From Flavobacteriaceae bacterium (GTDB lineage Bacteria > Bacteroidota > Bacteroidia > Flavobacteriales > Flavobacteriaceae): a stretch of 64,000 nucleotides of DNA. Where the stretch lies: contig JAGQYS010000019.1 of NCBI GenBank assembly GCA_020435965.1, forward strand, positions 1 through 64,000, read 5' to 3'. A program made the translations under genes and the position numbers. Under the pieces are notes generated by a model. That model saw nothing but the letters and a program-made list of their open reading frames with translations, had not been told where the DNA came from and made no database searches. Positions 33,060 to 41,747 of this stretch are shown piece after piece. How positions within the stretch are numbered: position 1 is the stretch's first letter; every line of letters starts with the position of its first letter.

Positions 33060-34676
33060 TTATACTAACATCGTTACAGGATTCTCAATATAACCTTTTA
33101 ATGTTTGAAGGAATTGAGCTCCAGTAGCACCATCAACTGTTCTGTGGTCGCATGCTAAACACAACTTCATTGTATTACCAGGAACCACTTGTCCATTTTT
33201 AACAACTGGCTTTTGCACAATAGCTCCAACTGATAATATGGCTGAATTCGGTTGATTGATAATAGATGTAAAACTTTCAATGCCAAACATACCCAAGTTT
33301 GACACTGTAAACGTACTGCCTTCCATTTCGTCAAGCGTTAGTTTTTTGTTTCTAGCTCTACCAGCAAAATCTTTGACTGTTGCATTTAGCTGTGTTAGTG
33401 ATTGCTCATTGGCAAATTTAACAACTGGAACAACCAAACCATCAGGAACTGCAACAGCTACTCCAATATGTACGTGGTTATTCATTCGCATTTTATCATC
33501 AAACCACTGTGAATTTACTTGTGGATGTTGTTTTAATGCTAAAGCACAAGCTTTTACAACCATATCATTAAATGATATTTTGGTATCTGGCAAGGTATTA
33601 TATTGCTCACGGAATGCAATGGCATTATCCATATCAAACTCTACATTTAAGTAATAATGTGGCGCTGTAAACTTAGATTTCGCTAAGTTTTTAGCAATGG
33701 CTTTACGCATGTTTGAGTTTGGAACTTCATCAAAATCTTCTTGTCCAGAAGGCACAAATTTACCAACTGCAGCAGTAGCAGAAGTTGGTGTAAAGTTTTC
33801 AATATCTCGTTTTATAATGCGTCCATTTTCACCTGAACCTTTAACTTGAGAAAGGTTAATGCCTTTTTCTTCAGCTAGTTTTTTTGCTAATGGCGAAACA
33901 AATAATCTCCCGTTTTGAGACGTCTCGACTGCGCTCGACGTGACGACAGGTTTCGATTCCGTTTTTGCTTCAACTTTTGGTGTTTCAGCCTTTTTAGGAG
34001 CTTCAACTTGTTTTTCAGGTGAACTTCCTGCAACCTTAAAGTTTTTAGCAATGTTTGCAACATCTGTTCCTTTTGGACCAATGATAGCCAACAAAGCATC
34101 GACTTTAGCAGACTCACCTTCGTTTAAACCAACATGAAGTAAAGTTCCAGATTGAAACGACTCAAACTCCATAGTAGCTTTGTCAGTTTCAATTTCTGCG
34201 AGGATATCACCTTCTTCAACTTTATCACCTACTTTTTTAAGCCAAGTCGCTACTGTTCCTTCCTCCATCGTGTCACTTAAACGTGGCATTGTAACCACAG
34301 TAACACCATCTGGAATTTCGACAGATGACTCATCATCACTTTTTGAAGGCTCTTCGACTGCGCTCAAAGTGACATCTTCTTTGTCTTCACTCTTTGTTTT
34401 TGTTGTTGCTCCACTTAAAATTGAAGAAATATCTTCTCCTTCTTTACCAATAATAGCAAGTAACTCATCTACTTTTGTGGTTTCGCCTTCCTTGACACCT
34501 ATATGAAGCAAGGTCCCTTCGTGAAACGACTCAAACTCCATTGTAGCTTTATCTGTTTCAATTTCGGCAAGGATATCGCCTTCTTCAACTTTATCTCCAA
34601 CTTTTTTAAGCCAAGTAGCAACAGTACCTTCTTCCATGGTATCGCTCAATCGAGGCATGTTTATAATTTCTGCCAT
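33060..34676 (-). CDS. pdhC: Pyruvate dehydrogenase E2, dihydrolipoamide acetyltransferase
   Basis: The acetyltransferase core of the pyruvate dehydrogenase complex; it passes acetyl from lipoamide to CoA. The 538 residues comprise two lipoyl domains (about 2-80 and 126-202, lipoyl Lys43 and Lys166), an E3/E1-binding domain (256-295, LFVSPLAKKLAEEKG) and the catalytic domain (about 315-538) with DHRTVDGATGAQF. Residues 7-51 and 130-174 are identical, although their codons differ at many synonymous sites. Two REP-like repeats are read in frame inside the linkers (DVTLSAVEEP at 101-110 and VTSSAVETS at 245-253). It follows pdhA after 3 bases; a strong terminator follows it. Confidence 0.96.
   Translation of the reverse strand: MAEIINMPRLSDTMEEGTVATWLKKVGDKVEEGDILAEIETDKATMEFESFHEGTLLHIGVKEGETTKVDELLAIIGKEGEDISSILSGATTKTKSEDKEDVTLSAVEEPSKSDDESSVEIPDGVTVVTMPRLSDTMEEGTVATWLKKVGDKVEEGDILAEIETDKATMEFESFQSGTLLHVGLNEGESAKVDALLAIIGPKGTDVANIAKNFKVAGSSPEKQVEAPKKAETPKVEAKTESKPVVTSSAVETSQNGRLFVSPLAKKLAEEKGINLSQVKGSGENGRIIKRDIENFTPTSATAAVGKFVPSGQEDFDEVPNSNMRKAIAKNLAKSKFTAPHYYLNVEFDMDNAIAFREQYNTLPDTKISFNDMVVKACALALKQHPQVNSQWFDDKMRMNNHVHIGVAVAVPDGLVVPVVKFANEQSLTQLNATVKDFAGRARNKKLTLDEMEGSTFTVSNLGMFGIESFTSIINQPNSAILSVGAIVQKPVVKNGQVVPGNTMKLCLACDHRTVDGATGAQFLQTLKGYIENPVTMLV
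33921..33945 (-). repeat. REP-like element in frame within pdhC (second linker)
   Basis: The TCGACTGCGCTC core at 33925-33936 has CGTC and GACG arms and a GTGAC tail. Read in the pdhC frame it gives VTSSAVETS between the second lipoyl domain and the E3-binding domain. Confidence 0.8.
34350..34374 (-). repeat. REP-like element in frame within pdhC (first linker)
   Basis: The TCGACTGCGCTC core at 34354-34365 is followed by AAAGTGACA. Read in the pdhC frame it gives DVTLSAVEE between the two lipoyl domains. It has the same frame and orientation as the copy at 33921. Confidence 0.8.
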
Positions 34677-34679
34677 AGC

Positions 34680-35678
34680 TTATAGTTTATGTGGTAAAAA
34701 TGGATAATCTTGTTGCTCGTAAACAGCATCATACATGACGCTTTTCTCTGGCCAAGGTGATTCTTCAGCAAATTTTTCGCATTCGTTTACTAGTTTTTTA
34801 ACACGTTTATCAATGGCTTTCAATTCGTCTTCAGTTGCGTATTTCTTCTCTAAAATAACATCCATAACTTGAGTAATAGGATCTATTTTTTTGTATTCTT
34901 CAACTTCTTCTTTAGTTCTGTAATGTTGTGCATCACTCATGGAATGACCACGATATCTATAGGTTTTCATTTCCAAGAACGTTGGTCCATCACCACGTCT
35001 TGCTCTTTCAATAGCTTCGTGCATAGCCTCAGCTACTTTTACAGGATTCATGCCATCCACTGGGCCGCAAGGCATTTCATAACCTAAACCTAATTTCCAG
35101 ATATCTGTATGATTTGCTGTACGTTCTACTGAAGTTCCCATAGCATAACCATTATTTTCACAAACAAATACTACTGGAAGCTTCCAATTCATTGCCATGT
35201 TAAAAGTTTCGTGTAAAGACCCTTGGCGTACTGCGCCATCTCCCATATAACATAAGGTTACAGCGCCACGATCGTGATATTTATCTCCAAATGCCATTCC
35301 TGCACCTAAGGGAATCTGTCCACCAACAATTCCGTGACCACCATAAAATCCTTTTTCTTTGGAGAAAATGTGCATTGAGCCACCAAGACCTTGTGAGGTT
35401 CCTGTGGCTTTTCCGTACAATTCTGCCATAACTCGTTTAGGATCGACTCCCATTCCAATAGGCTGAACGTGATTACGATATGCAGTTATCATTTTGTCTT
35501 TTGATAAATCCATGGCATGTAAAGCACCAGCTAATACTGCTTCTTGACCATTATATAAATGAAGAAATCCTCTTACTTTTTGCTGAATATATACTGCTGC
35601 AAGTTTGTCTTCAAACTTTCTCCAAAACAACATATCTTCATACCACTTTAGGTAAACTTCTTTTGTGATTTTTCGCAT
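34680..35678 (-). CDS. pdhA: Pyruvate dehydrogenase E1 alpha subunit
   Basis: The thiamine-diphosphate-dependent alpha subunit of the heterotetrameric E1; with E1 beta (not in this window) it decarboxylates pyruvate and acetylates lipoyl-E2. The 332 residues show GGSMHIF, GGHGIVGGQIPLGAG, the ThDP motif MGDGAVRQGSLHET...ENNGYAMGTS, and the phosphorylation-loop-like YRYRGHSMSD. Length and motif order are standard. It begins with ATG at 35678 and is followed by pdhC after 3 bases. Confidence 0.96.
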   Translation of the reverse strand: MRKITKEVYLKWYEDMLFWRKFEDKLAAVYIQQKVRGFLHLYNGQEAVLAGALHAMDLSKDKMITAYRNHVQPIGMGVDPKRVMAELYGKATGTSQGLGGSMHIFSKEKGFYGGHGIVGGQIPLGAGMAFGDKYHDRGAVTLCYMGDGAVRQGSLHETFNMAMNWKLPVVFVCENNGYAMGTSVERTANHTDIWKLGLGYEMPCGPVDGMNPVKVAEAMHEAIERARRGDGPTFLEMKTYRYRGHSMSDAQHYRTKEEVEEYKKIDPITQVMDVILEKKYATEDELKAIDKRVKKLVNECEKFAEESPWPEKSVMYDAVYEQQDYPFLPHKL

Positions 35679-35710
35679 GGACTATATTTACGTTTTAGTT
35701 AGTAGAGCTA

Positions 35711-35718
35711 CAAAAGTA
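35711..35718 (-). promoter_or_regulatory. Putative -7 box TACTTTTG upstream of pdhA
   Basis: A minus-strand TAnnTTTG match 32 bases before the pdhA ATG. No -33 TTG was seen at 19-21 bases. Confidence 0.5.
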
Positions 35719-35793
35719 ATACTTTAGTTAGGAATAAAAAAAACTCAAATTTGTAAAAATCTCTAGATACTTATAAAGTTTTTTACGAAATCG

Positions 35794-36276
35794 TTATAGT
35801 ACAGATTTATCAAACAGAAGAGGCAACAAATTAGCCAAAGAATTTGACTTTACAACTTTTCCTGTTTCGCCCATAAAATAAATTTCAATTGGGCTTTCTT
35901 GCTTTATTTCATATTCTGCAATGGCTTGCCTACAGGCTCCACAAGGAGGAATGGGTTTTGTGGTCATGGTTTTGGTAGAACCTGCAATAATTGCCATTTT
36001 TAAAATTTTAGATTTTGGATACTTAGCTCCAGCATAATAAATAGCTGTACGTTCGGCACATAAACCTGAAGGATAAGATGCGTTTTCTTGGTTGCTACCA
36101 GTTACTACCTCATTATTATCTAAAAGGATTGCTGCACCAACATGAAATTTTGAATAAGGAGCATAGGCATTAATTCGTGCTTCGGATGCTTTTTGCATGA
36201 GTTGTTGAACATCTGATGGAATATCTTTTACATCTTCATATACAAAAAAATTGGATTCTACTTTTACTTCCTTCAT
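35794..36276 (-). CDS. cdd: Cytidine deaminase
   Basis: Deaminates cytidine and deoxycytidine to uridine forms for pyrimidine salvage. The 160-residue protein has the PYSKFHVGAAI region, the zinc and catalytic motif CAERTA and the second zinc motif PCGACRQ, as in homotetrameric cytidine deaminases. An N-terminal addition of about 25 residues precedes the core. It lies between the porV terminator and pdhA, an arrangement I recall from other Flavobacteriaceae. Confidence 0.94.
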   Translation of the reverse strand: MKEVKVESNFFVYEDVKDIPSDVQQLMQKASEARINAYAPYSKFHVGAAILLDNNEVVTGSNQENASYPSGLCAERTAIYYAGAKYPKSKILKMAIIAGSTKTMTTKPIPPCGACRQAIAEYEIKQESPIEIYFMGETGKVVKSNSLANLLPLLFDKSVL

Positions 36277-36293
36277 TGTGTAATTATTTTAGA

Positions 36294-36326
36294 CAAAAAA
36301 ACTATTGCAAAATACAATAGTTTTTT
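36294..36326 (-). terminator. Intrinsic terminator after porV
   Basis: A stem of about 12 bp, AAAAACTATTG with CAATAGTTTTT, flanked by A and T runs on both sides, between the porV stop and the cdd start. The symmetric runs mean it could work in both directions. Confidence 0.8.
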
Positions 36327-36349
36327 ATTCATATATTATTTATGATATA

Positions 36350-37591
36350 CTAATATTCCGTGTATTCACCATCACCAAAATTAAAAGTAAGAGAAAAACG
36401 TAATGTATTTTCTAATGGACTTTGCACTTTAGATGCCGAAAATAAATACGATAAATCAATATTGATGGTTGTGTATTTAAATCCTGCGCCTAAGGCAAAG
36501 AATTTTCTTGCTCCTTTATCTTCACTTTCATTAAAGTAACCTGCTCTTAGAGCAAAAGAATCTTGGTATTGATATTCTGCCCCTAAAGCCCAAGTAAACT
36601 CTTTTAACTCTTCACTAAATCCTCCTGGTGCATCTCCAAAAGATTGAAATACTCCTGATATAAAGCTTACGTCTTGTGATTTTCCTGAAATGATGTAATC
36701 TTCGGTTTCACTAATTAAGGTGTCTTCGTCTTCTTCATAGCTTCCGCTTCCATTATCATCTTCGTACTCTATTTTAACACCTAAAATTGGAGGTGTTGGC
36801 ACTAACAGTTTAGCAACTTCAGCCGTTACATTAAGTCTGTTGTAATCATCAAAGATAAAGTCGAAACCTCCACCAAGTCTTAAATTGGTTGGCAAGAAGT
36901 TTTCTCGACCAGCATCATCATATTTGATTTTTGGCCCTAAATTCTGGATGGCAAAACCTGCTCTCCAACGACCATTGAAACTATTGTAAGCATCTTCTTC
37001 ACTTTGGTAATAACCAGCAATATCAACACCAAATGTACTAGCTGCACTTGCATTATCATCAACAGCTTGGATTTTTAAATCCGAACGTAAATAACGCATT
37101 GCTACTGCTAGCGAAAATTGATCTGCTAAACGTAAGGCATAAGAAGCATCAATGGTAAGTTCGTTTGGTTTTTCAATAAGTGCCTCAGAGAACTCATCTT
37201 GCACGATTTCTATTTCGCCAAGACTAAAATATTTTAAGCTCACTCCAAAAGCACTACCTTCGCTTAGTCTGTTAAAATAGGTAATGTTTCCTAAAAATAT
37301 ATCATTTACTAGTTTGCTTAAGTATGGAGTGTAGCTTATTCCTAATCCAGATTTGGCTTCAGAAAATCCATATTTCGCAGGATTCCATTGTTGTGAGTAA
37401 GCATCAGCAGATGTTGCAACTCCTAAGTCTCCCATTCCTGCAGCTCTAGCATCTGATGCGATTAATAAAAATGGTACTCCTGTTGTGATTACTCTACTAT
37501 CATTTGAATAGGGAATAATTTCGGTTAAGGTTTGAGCTTTAACTTGGGTAAACATTCCTAAAGTCATTAAAGCTAAGATGTAGTTTCTCAT
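36350..37591 (-). CDS. porV: Type IX secretion outer membrane protein PorV (LptO)
   Basis: PorV is the outer-membrane beta-barrel shuttle that receives T9SS cargo from the translocon and delivers it to the PorU sortase. The 413 residues comprise a signal peptide (about 1-19, QVKAQ), the conserved N-terminal ITTGVPFLLIASDARAAGMGDLGVATS, NPAKYGF and SYTPYLSKLVNDIFLG segments, and alternating amphipathic strands to a terminal FSLTFNFGDGEYTEY. It belongs to the FadL-like barrel family. It follows porU with a 63-base gap containing its own well-spaced promoter. Confidence 0.95.
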   Translation of the reverse strand: MRNYILALMTLGMFTQVKAQTLTEIIPYSNDSRVITTGVPFLLIASDARAAGMGDLGVATSADAYSQQWNPAKYGFSEAKSGLGISYTPYLSKLVNDIFLGNITYFNRLSEGSAFGVSLKYFSLGEIEIVQDEFSEALIEKPNELTIDASYALRLADQFSLAVAMRYLRSDLKIQAVDDNASAASTFGVDIAGYYQSEEDAYNSFNGRWRAGFAIQNLGPKIKYDDAGRENFLPTNLRLGGGFDFIFDDYNRLNVTAEVAKLLVPTPPILGVKIEYEDDNGSGSYEEDEDTLISETEDYIISGKSQDVSFISGVFQSFGDAPGGFSEELKEFTWALGAEYQYQDSFALRAGYFNESEDKGARKFFALGAGFKYTTINIDLSYLFSASKVQSPLENTLRFSLTFNFGDGEYTEY

Positions 37592-37638
37592 GTTGATTTT
37601 TTAATTTAATTAAGGCTATGGCTAGCATTAATCGTTAA

Positions 37639-37668
37639 CAAATATAATTTATTATTATAGTATTACAA
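37639..37668 (-). promoter_or_regulatory. porV promoter, TTG-19-TATATTTG
   Basis: On the minus strand, a -33 TTG (37668-37666) and a -7 TATATTTG (37646-37639) are separated by 19 bases, the canonical Bacteroidota spacing. The upstream part lies in the last codons of porU, so porV can be expressed without porU. Confidence 0.7.
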
Positions 37669-40600
37669 GTTTTTGATATTTTTCTACCTGTTTGTTTATT
37701 TGGTTTGATCGCACTGTGAGCTTATAAACATAGACTCCTTTTCCAATTTTATCGCCAAAATCGTCTCGTCCATCCCAAACAATATCTCTTGAAACGGAAC
37801 TCGTATTTTTACTTCCTCCAAGTGTTTGTCCATTGATTGTACGAACCAATTTTCCTGACACAGTGAATATCTGTACTGAAACGTCCAAAGCATCAGAACT
37901 ATTGTGATTGAACCAAAATTCTGTGTAATTAACAAAAGGATTTGGATAATTCAATACATTTTCGATAACAAGTGACTCATTTTGGTTGTAAACCACAAAT
38001 TGTATCTCGGAAGTTGCTGAATTGTTGTAAACGTCCCAAGCCTTGAAGGTTAAAGTATGTAAACCTGGTTCAAGATCTCGAAATGGATAAGTTACTTTTC
38101 CTGCTTGATAATTATCTACGTCACTTTGGTAATAATCATTCAATTTAAAAGGGTTTGCCTCATCACCATCAAGTATTGCTATAATGTCATGACCAATACC
38201 ACTTGCTGTATTTATTCCATTCTCGTCTTGCAATTTTGCAAGTAATGTTGGTGCTTCGTTTGTAATACCACCTGAGATGAAGTTTTCATCATTCATAAAC
38301 AATGCAATTGTTGGTCCTTGATTATCTTCTGGTGCATTTTCATTGAGTCCACCAATTTTAATATCAAAATTTGCCCCAGCTTGATCTTCTAATGGTGTTG
38401 AAGATTTTGCATAAAAGCTTGCTTTACCTGTTCCGACAGGAATACCAATATCTCTAGGCACTATAAAATCGAACTCAAACTTCCCGTTTGTTATTGTTGC
38501 TTGTCCTCTAAAGATGGTTTCTCCAAGTGTATTAAAATCCATAATAATTAATTGGCCATTTTGAGCTGTACCGTCATTTCCCAATGTAGATCGTTGTATG
38601 TTTTTGTCATAAATAGTAGCTGTAAGCACTCCATTATAATTAGGTAACGGATTACCAAACTCATCAACCACTTCACCTTCTATTTTTGCATGGCTAAGTG
38701 CTTGCAACACATCTGTATCTCCAGTAACTGGCACATCATTTATTTCAGTTAACACTATATTAGGCTTTGGAAATGCTAATTTCATTGCAGGATCGCCAAT
38801 AAAAAAGACAAGTCGTCTTTGCTCTATACCTGATATTGTTGGGTCGTTTTTAGTTAGCCTCAATGCTTCAGCCATTGAAGGATATTCATTAGAACCAAAT
38901 GCGAACAAATGTTCTTCTAGCACAACATTAAAAGCAACACCAACACTTACAAAAATTTGTCTTGTAGTTGTAATCAAACCAATGGCTCCTCCATCTTTGT
39001 TCCAATATAGGTATTCGCCTGCTGTTGGCCTTAAAGGATTATCAAATTTTGTATATTCACAAGTAACGGTTACAAAGCAATTTAATTTACATGGGTTTTT
39101 TAGTTCTTGTGCGTTTATTTTATCAAAAATTCGTTCTCTAGCCAAGCCATCTTCGCCTCCATGTCCAAAGTAATTTACAACTAAGGCACCAACTTCAATA
39201 GCGTCAAATATAGCTTTGTTTACTGATGGATAGCGTTCACCTCCAGCAGTAGATTCTTGTGTAAAAGCGTCTGAGTGTATCTTTGTAACATTAATAAATG
39301 GTTTGTATTGGGTTATTGTTTGGCCAATATCATCTGTAGTATTTTGCAGAACTGTTTCCCAAGATTGATCAACATCATCCGAAATGGTGATAATATTATT
39401 TCTCCAGCTTCCATAAGCCTCCTCAATATAATAAGATTGTATTTTATCAACCAATTCTTTGGCACGTTGTGGTGTGTCTGCTAAAATTCTACCAACAGCA
39501 ATGTCTAATTTATCTGATGTTTGCATGGAGCCTTCGTTATTATCCATCATTCCATAAAAATCATCAGATATGAAAGAACTAGACAAACTAAAACTGGTTA
39601 GGGAATTCCATGAAGGAACCACATTGGTGTTGTTCGAAATTCTATCTTTATAATCAAATGAAGCATCGCCAAAAAGACATAGGTATTTTATTCTGTTTGT
39701 TGGCGAACTTGCATTATCATAAACATAGCGCATAAAGTTTCTAATAGCACCAACATCTTGACTTCCAGAGCTAAATTCATTATAAATATCTTGTAAACGA
39801 TATACTTTTACATTTAAATTGTATTGATCTCTGTTTATTTGTGCTAAACGTTCTGCTTGAGAGACCATGTCGTTTCTGGCAACAATAATGTAATCTATAT
39901 CCTGGAAATCGCCTAAGTTGTTTTTAAAAACTGTTCCTTTTATGTTCTGGTTGGCAACCCTTGAGTTTGAATCGCGTTTTGGCTCAAAATAATCTGAAGG
40001 ATCAACAGCCAAGTAATACCTGGTTTCTCCTAACTGTGCTTTAAAACTAAAGTTTGAATTTTCATCGGTATTGAGTTTCTTGGCAACATTGTATTTATCT
40101 GTAATATCCCAGACCTCTGTAATATCAGAAGCATTGGAAATGTTGTATTGCCCAACACCACTTAAAGATGCTGTATTATTGTTTTTAAACACAAACTGGT
40201 TTCCTGTGTGTATTAAGTTTCTTGTGGCTTCAATAGAGATGTAATCCAGATACCCAACAGATGAAGGGTTTCCGTTATTGTTATAGTTAAGATTCACAGA
40301 AATTTGCGAGCTATTGACTGTGAAACTCCCAATATACGAGTCTTCAGTTGCTAAAATAGGGTCGTCAATTGCTGCAAATGCAAAGTTATCAATATCTGTA
40401 CCATTCACTTTTAACTGCATCGATGTTGAGACTTCACCAACAGCTGCAACATATACCTTTAAGTTAATCGGATTTGCTGTAACGAGGTTTTTAAACTCAA
40501 AATCGAATGTTTTGTTGTTATCAAAATCAAACCTATTTCCAAACCAACGCCTTCCAAGCTTTGCTAAGTTATATTCGTCTACTTCATAAAATTGATAATC

Positions 40601-41497
40601 TTGAAACGTATCTATTTGAACATCTGCGTTTGCAGTTGGCTCAATCATTGGTTGTATGCGTTTTCCTAAACCTCCTCCAACATTAATAAAATAGTATGCT
40701 TTATCAGAATACGGATTTATGTTTGAGTTATTCTCAGCGTTGTACCCTTTTGGTCCTTCACCATAGAATAGGATATAATCGCTATTATCAAAACTTCCAT
40801 CTGCTTCCCCTTTGACATATATAGCGTTTTCAGTTAAATCAAAAGGATAAAATTCACTGTTTCTTAATGGTAACGATTTCCCGCCTTGTCCAAATATTTT
40901 AATTGTTCTTGGGTCTACCGAACTAGTATTGACACCAAGATTAGACAAAAAACTTTGAGACAACCTGAAAACACCAGTTGTGTCAACATAAAATTTATAC
41001 CATTCACCTTGATCTAATACAGAATTTGTAATAACCTGTGAATTAAAAACATTATTATTGTTTCTTGAACCATTATATTGAACTGAAAACGATGTTACTT
41101 TTTTAAAAACACCATTGTCGTTAATAATAGGAGACATTTCCAAAACCACTGACTGTTCATTTCTAGCAATAGAGTTATTAAGTGAGTATTTTAATTTATT
41201 AGGAATTGTATTTTGTTTAACCCCTTTTAAATCAGTAATTGAAATTGCTTCATACTTTACATTAATAATTTCAGCTGAATTTTTATCAATAAATCCATCT
41301 GCCTTCCACTCAGAAAAAAACGTTAATCCTTTAGTGTCCGAAAAATTAAAATTCTCTTTATTAAAAAAAGGCACCTCAATAGTAGAGGTTTCTGTTGATA
41401 ATGTTTTTGTACCATCCCATTTAATCACAAAATCCTTGGTTTGTGAAAAAGTAGCAAAGCATATAAATAATGTAAAAAGAAAAATAATTTTTTTCAT
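37655..41497 (-). CDS. porU: Type IX secretion sortase PorU
   Basis: PorU is the outer-membrane sortase that removes the C-terminal signal of T9SS cargo and attaches it to the cell surface. The 1280 residues begin with a signal peptide (MKKIIFLFTLFICFATFSQ). They contain a gingipain-like C25 peptidase domain with the candidate catalytic His in NYFGHGGEDG and Cys in FVTVTCEYTKFDNP, then Ig-like domains, and end in a T9SS-type C-terminal domain (VLNYPNPFVNYTEFWFNH). I chose ATG at 41497; an in-frame ATG at 41656 adds 53 residues without a signal and overlaps the gldJ-side promoter region. It is divergent from gldJ. Confidence 0.95.
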   Translation of the reverse strand: MKKIIFLFTLFICFATFSQTKDFVIKWDGTKTLSTETSTIEVPFFNKENFNFSDTKGLTFFSEWKADGFIDKNSAEIINVKYEAISITDLKGVKQNTIPNKLKYSLNNSIARNEQSVVLEMSPIINDNGVFKKVTSFSVQYNGSRNNNNVFNSQVITNSVLDQGEWYKFYVDTTGVFRLSQSFLSNLGVNTSSVDPRTIKIFGQGGKSLPLRNSEFYPFDLTENAIYVKGEADGSFDNSDYILFYGEGPKGYNAENNSNINPYSDKAYYFINVGGGLGKRIQPMIEPTANADVQIDTFQDYQFYEVDEYNLAKLGRRWFGNRFDFDNNKTFDFEFKNLVTANPINLKVYVAAVGEVSTSMQLKVNGTDIDNFAFAAIDDPILATEDSYIGSFTVNSSQISVNLNYNNNGNPSSVGYLDYISIEATRNLIHTGNQFVFKNNNTASLSGVGQYNISNASDITEVWDITDKYNVAKKLNTDENSNFSFKAQLGETRYYLAVDPSDYFEPKRDSNSRVANQNIKGTVFKNNLGDFQDIDYIIVARNDMVSQAERLAQINRDQYNLNVKVYRLQDIYNEFSSGSQDVGAIRNFMRYVYDNASSPTNRIKYLCLFGDASFDYKDRISNNTNVVPSWNSLTSFSLSSSFISDDFYGMMDNNEGSMQTSDKLDIAVGRILADTPQRAKELVDKIQSYYIEEAYGSWRNNIITISDDVDQSWETVLQNTTDDIGQTITQYKPFINVTKIHSDAFTQESTAGGERYPSVNKAIFDAIEVGALVVNYFGHGGEDGLARERIFDKINAQELKNPCKLNCFVTVTCEYTKFDNPLRPTAGEYLYWNKDGGAIGLITTTRQIFVSVGVAFNVVLEEHLFAFGSNEYPSMAEALRLTKNDPTISGIEQRRLVFFIGDPAMKLAFPKPNIVLTEINDVPVTGDTDVLQALSHAKIEGEVVDEFGNPLPNYNGVLTATIYDKNIQRSTLGNDGTAQNGQLIIMDFNTLGETIFRGQATITNGKFEFDFIVPRDIGIPVGTGKASFYAKSSTPLEDQAGANFDIKIGGLNENAPEDNQGPTIALFMNDENFISGGITNEAPTLLAKLQDENGINTASGIGHDIIAILDGDEANPFKLNDYYQSDVDNYQAGKVTYPFRDLEPGLHTLTFKAWDVYNNSATSEIQFVVYNQNESLVIENVLNYPNPFVNYTEFWFNHNSSDALDVSVQIFTVSGKLVRTINGQTLGGSKNTSSVSRDIVWDGRDDFGDKIGKGVYVYKLTVRSNQINKQVEKYQKLVIL

Positions 41498-41548
41498 ACA
41501 CAATAAACGTCTAAAAGTAGTGGTTAGTATTACAGTTTTTATTTTCTG

Positions 41549-41556
41549 CAAATTTA
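41549..41556 (-). promoter_or_regulatory. Putative -7 box TAAATTTG upstream of porU
   Basis: A minus-strand TAnnTTTG match 51 bases upstream of the porU ATG. It supports the shorter porU start, because the longer reading frame would include the promoter. No clear -33 TTG. Confidence 0.5.
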
Positions 41557-41685
41557 CAATAATAAATGAGTAAGATATGCGTTTAATAAAGATAAAAACA
41601 CACTGAAATAGGATAAAAAATCCGATGTTCTGTATGAAAAATAGGATGAAATACACTTTTTTTAGTGAATTTTCTTAAAAAAACA

Positions 41686-41715
41686 TTGCAATATTCGCTT
41701 TAATGATTATATTGC
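41686..41715 (+). promoter_or_regulatory. Putative gldJ promoter, TTG-19-TATATTGC
   Basis: TTG at 41686-41688 and TATATTGC at 41708-41715, 19 bases apart. The -7 box deviates from TAnnTTTG at the last two bases. It makes the upstream ATG at 41703 an unlikely start for gldJ. Confidence 0.5.
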
Positions 41716-41747
41716 ACAACCAAAATTTAATCGACTTACGAAAAAGT

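Noticed and set aside
41497..41656. Longer PorU start at 41656
   Set aside because: The extra 53 residues are hydrophobic noise before a perfect signal peptide at 41497, and this frame runs through the TAAATTTG promoter candidate.
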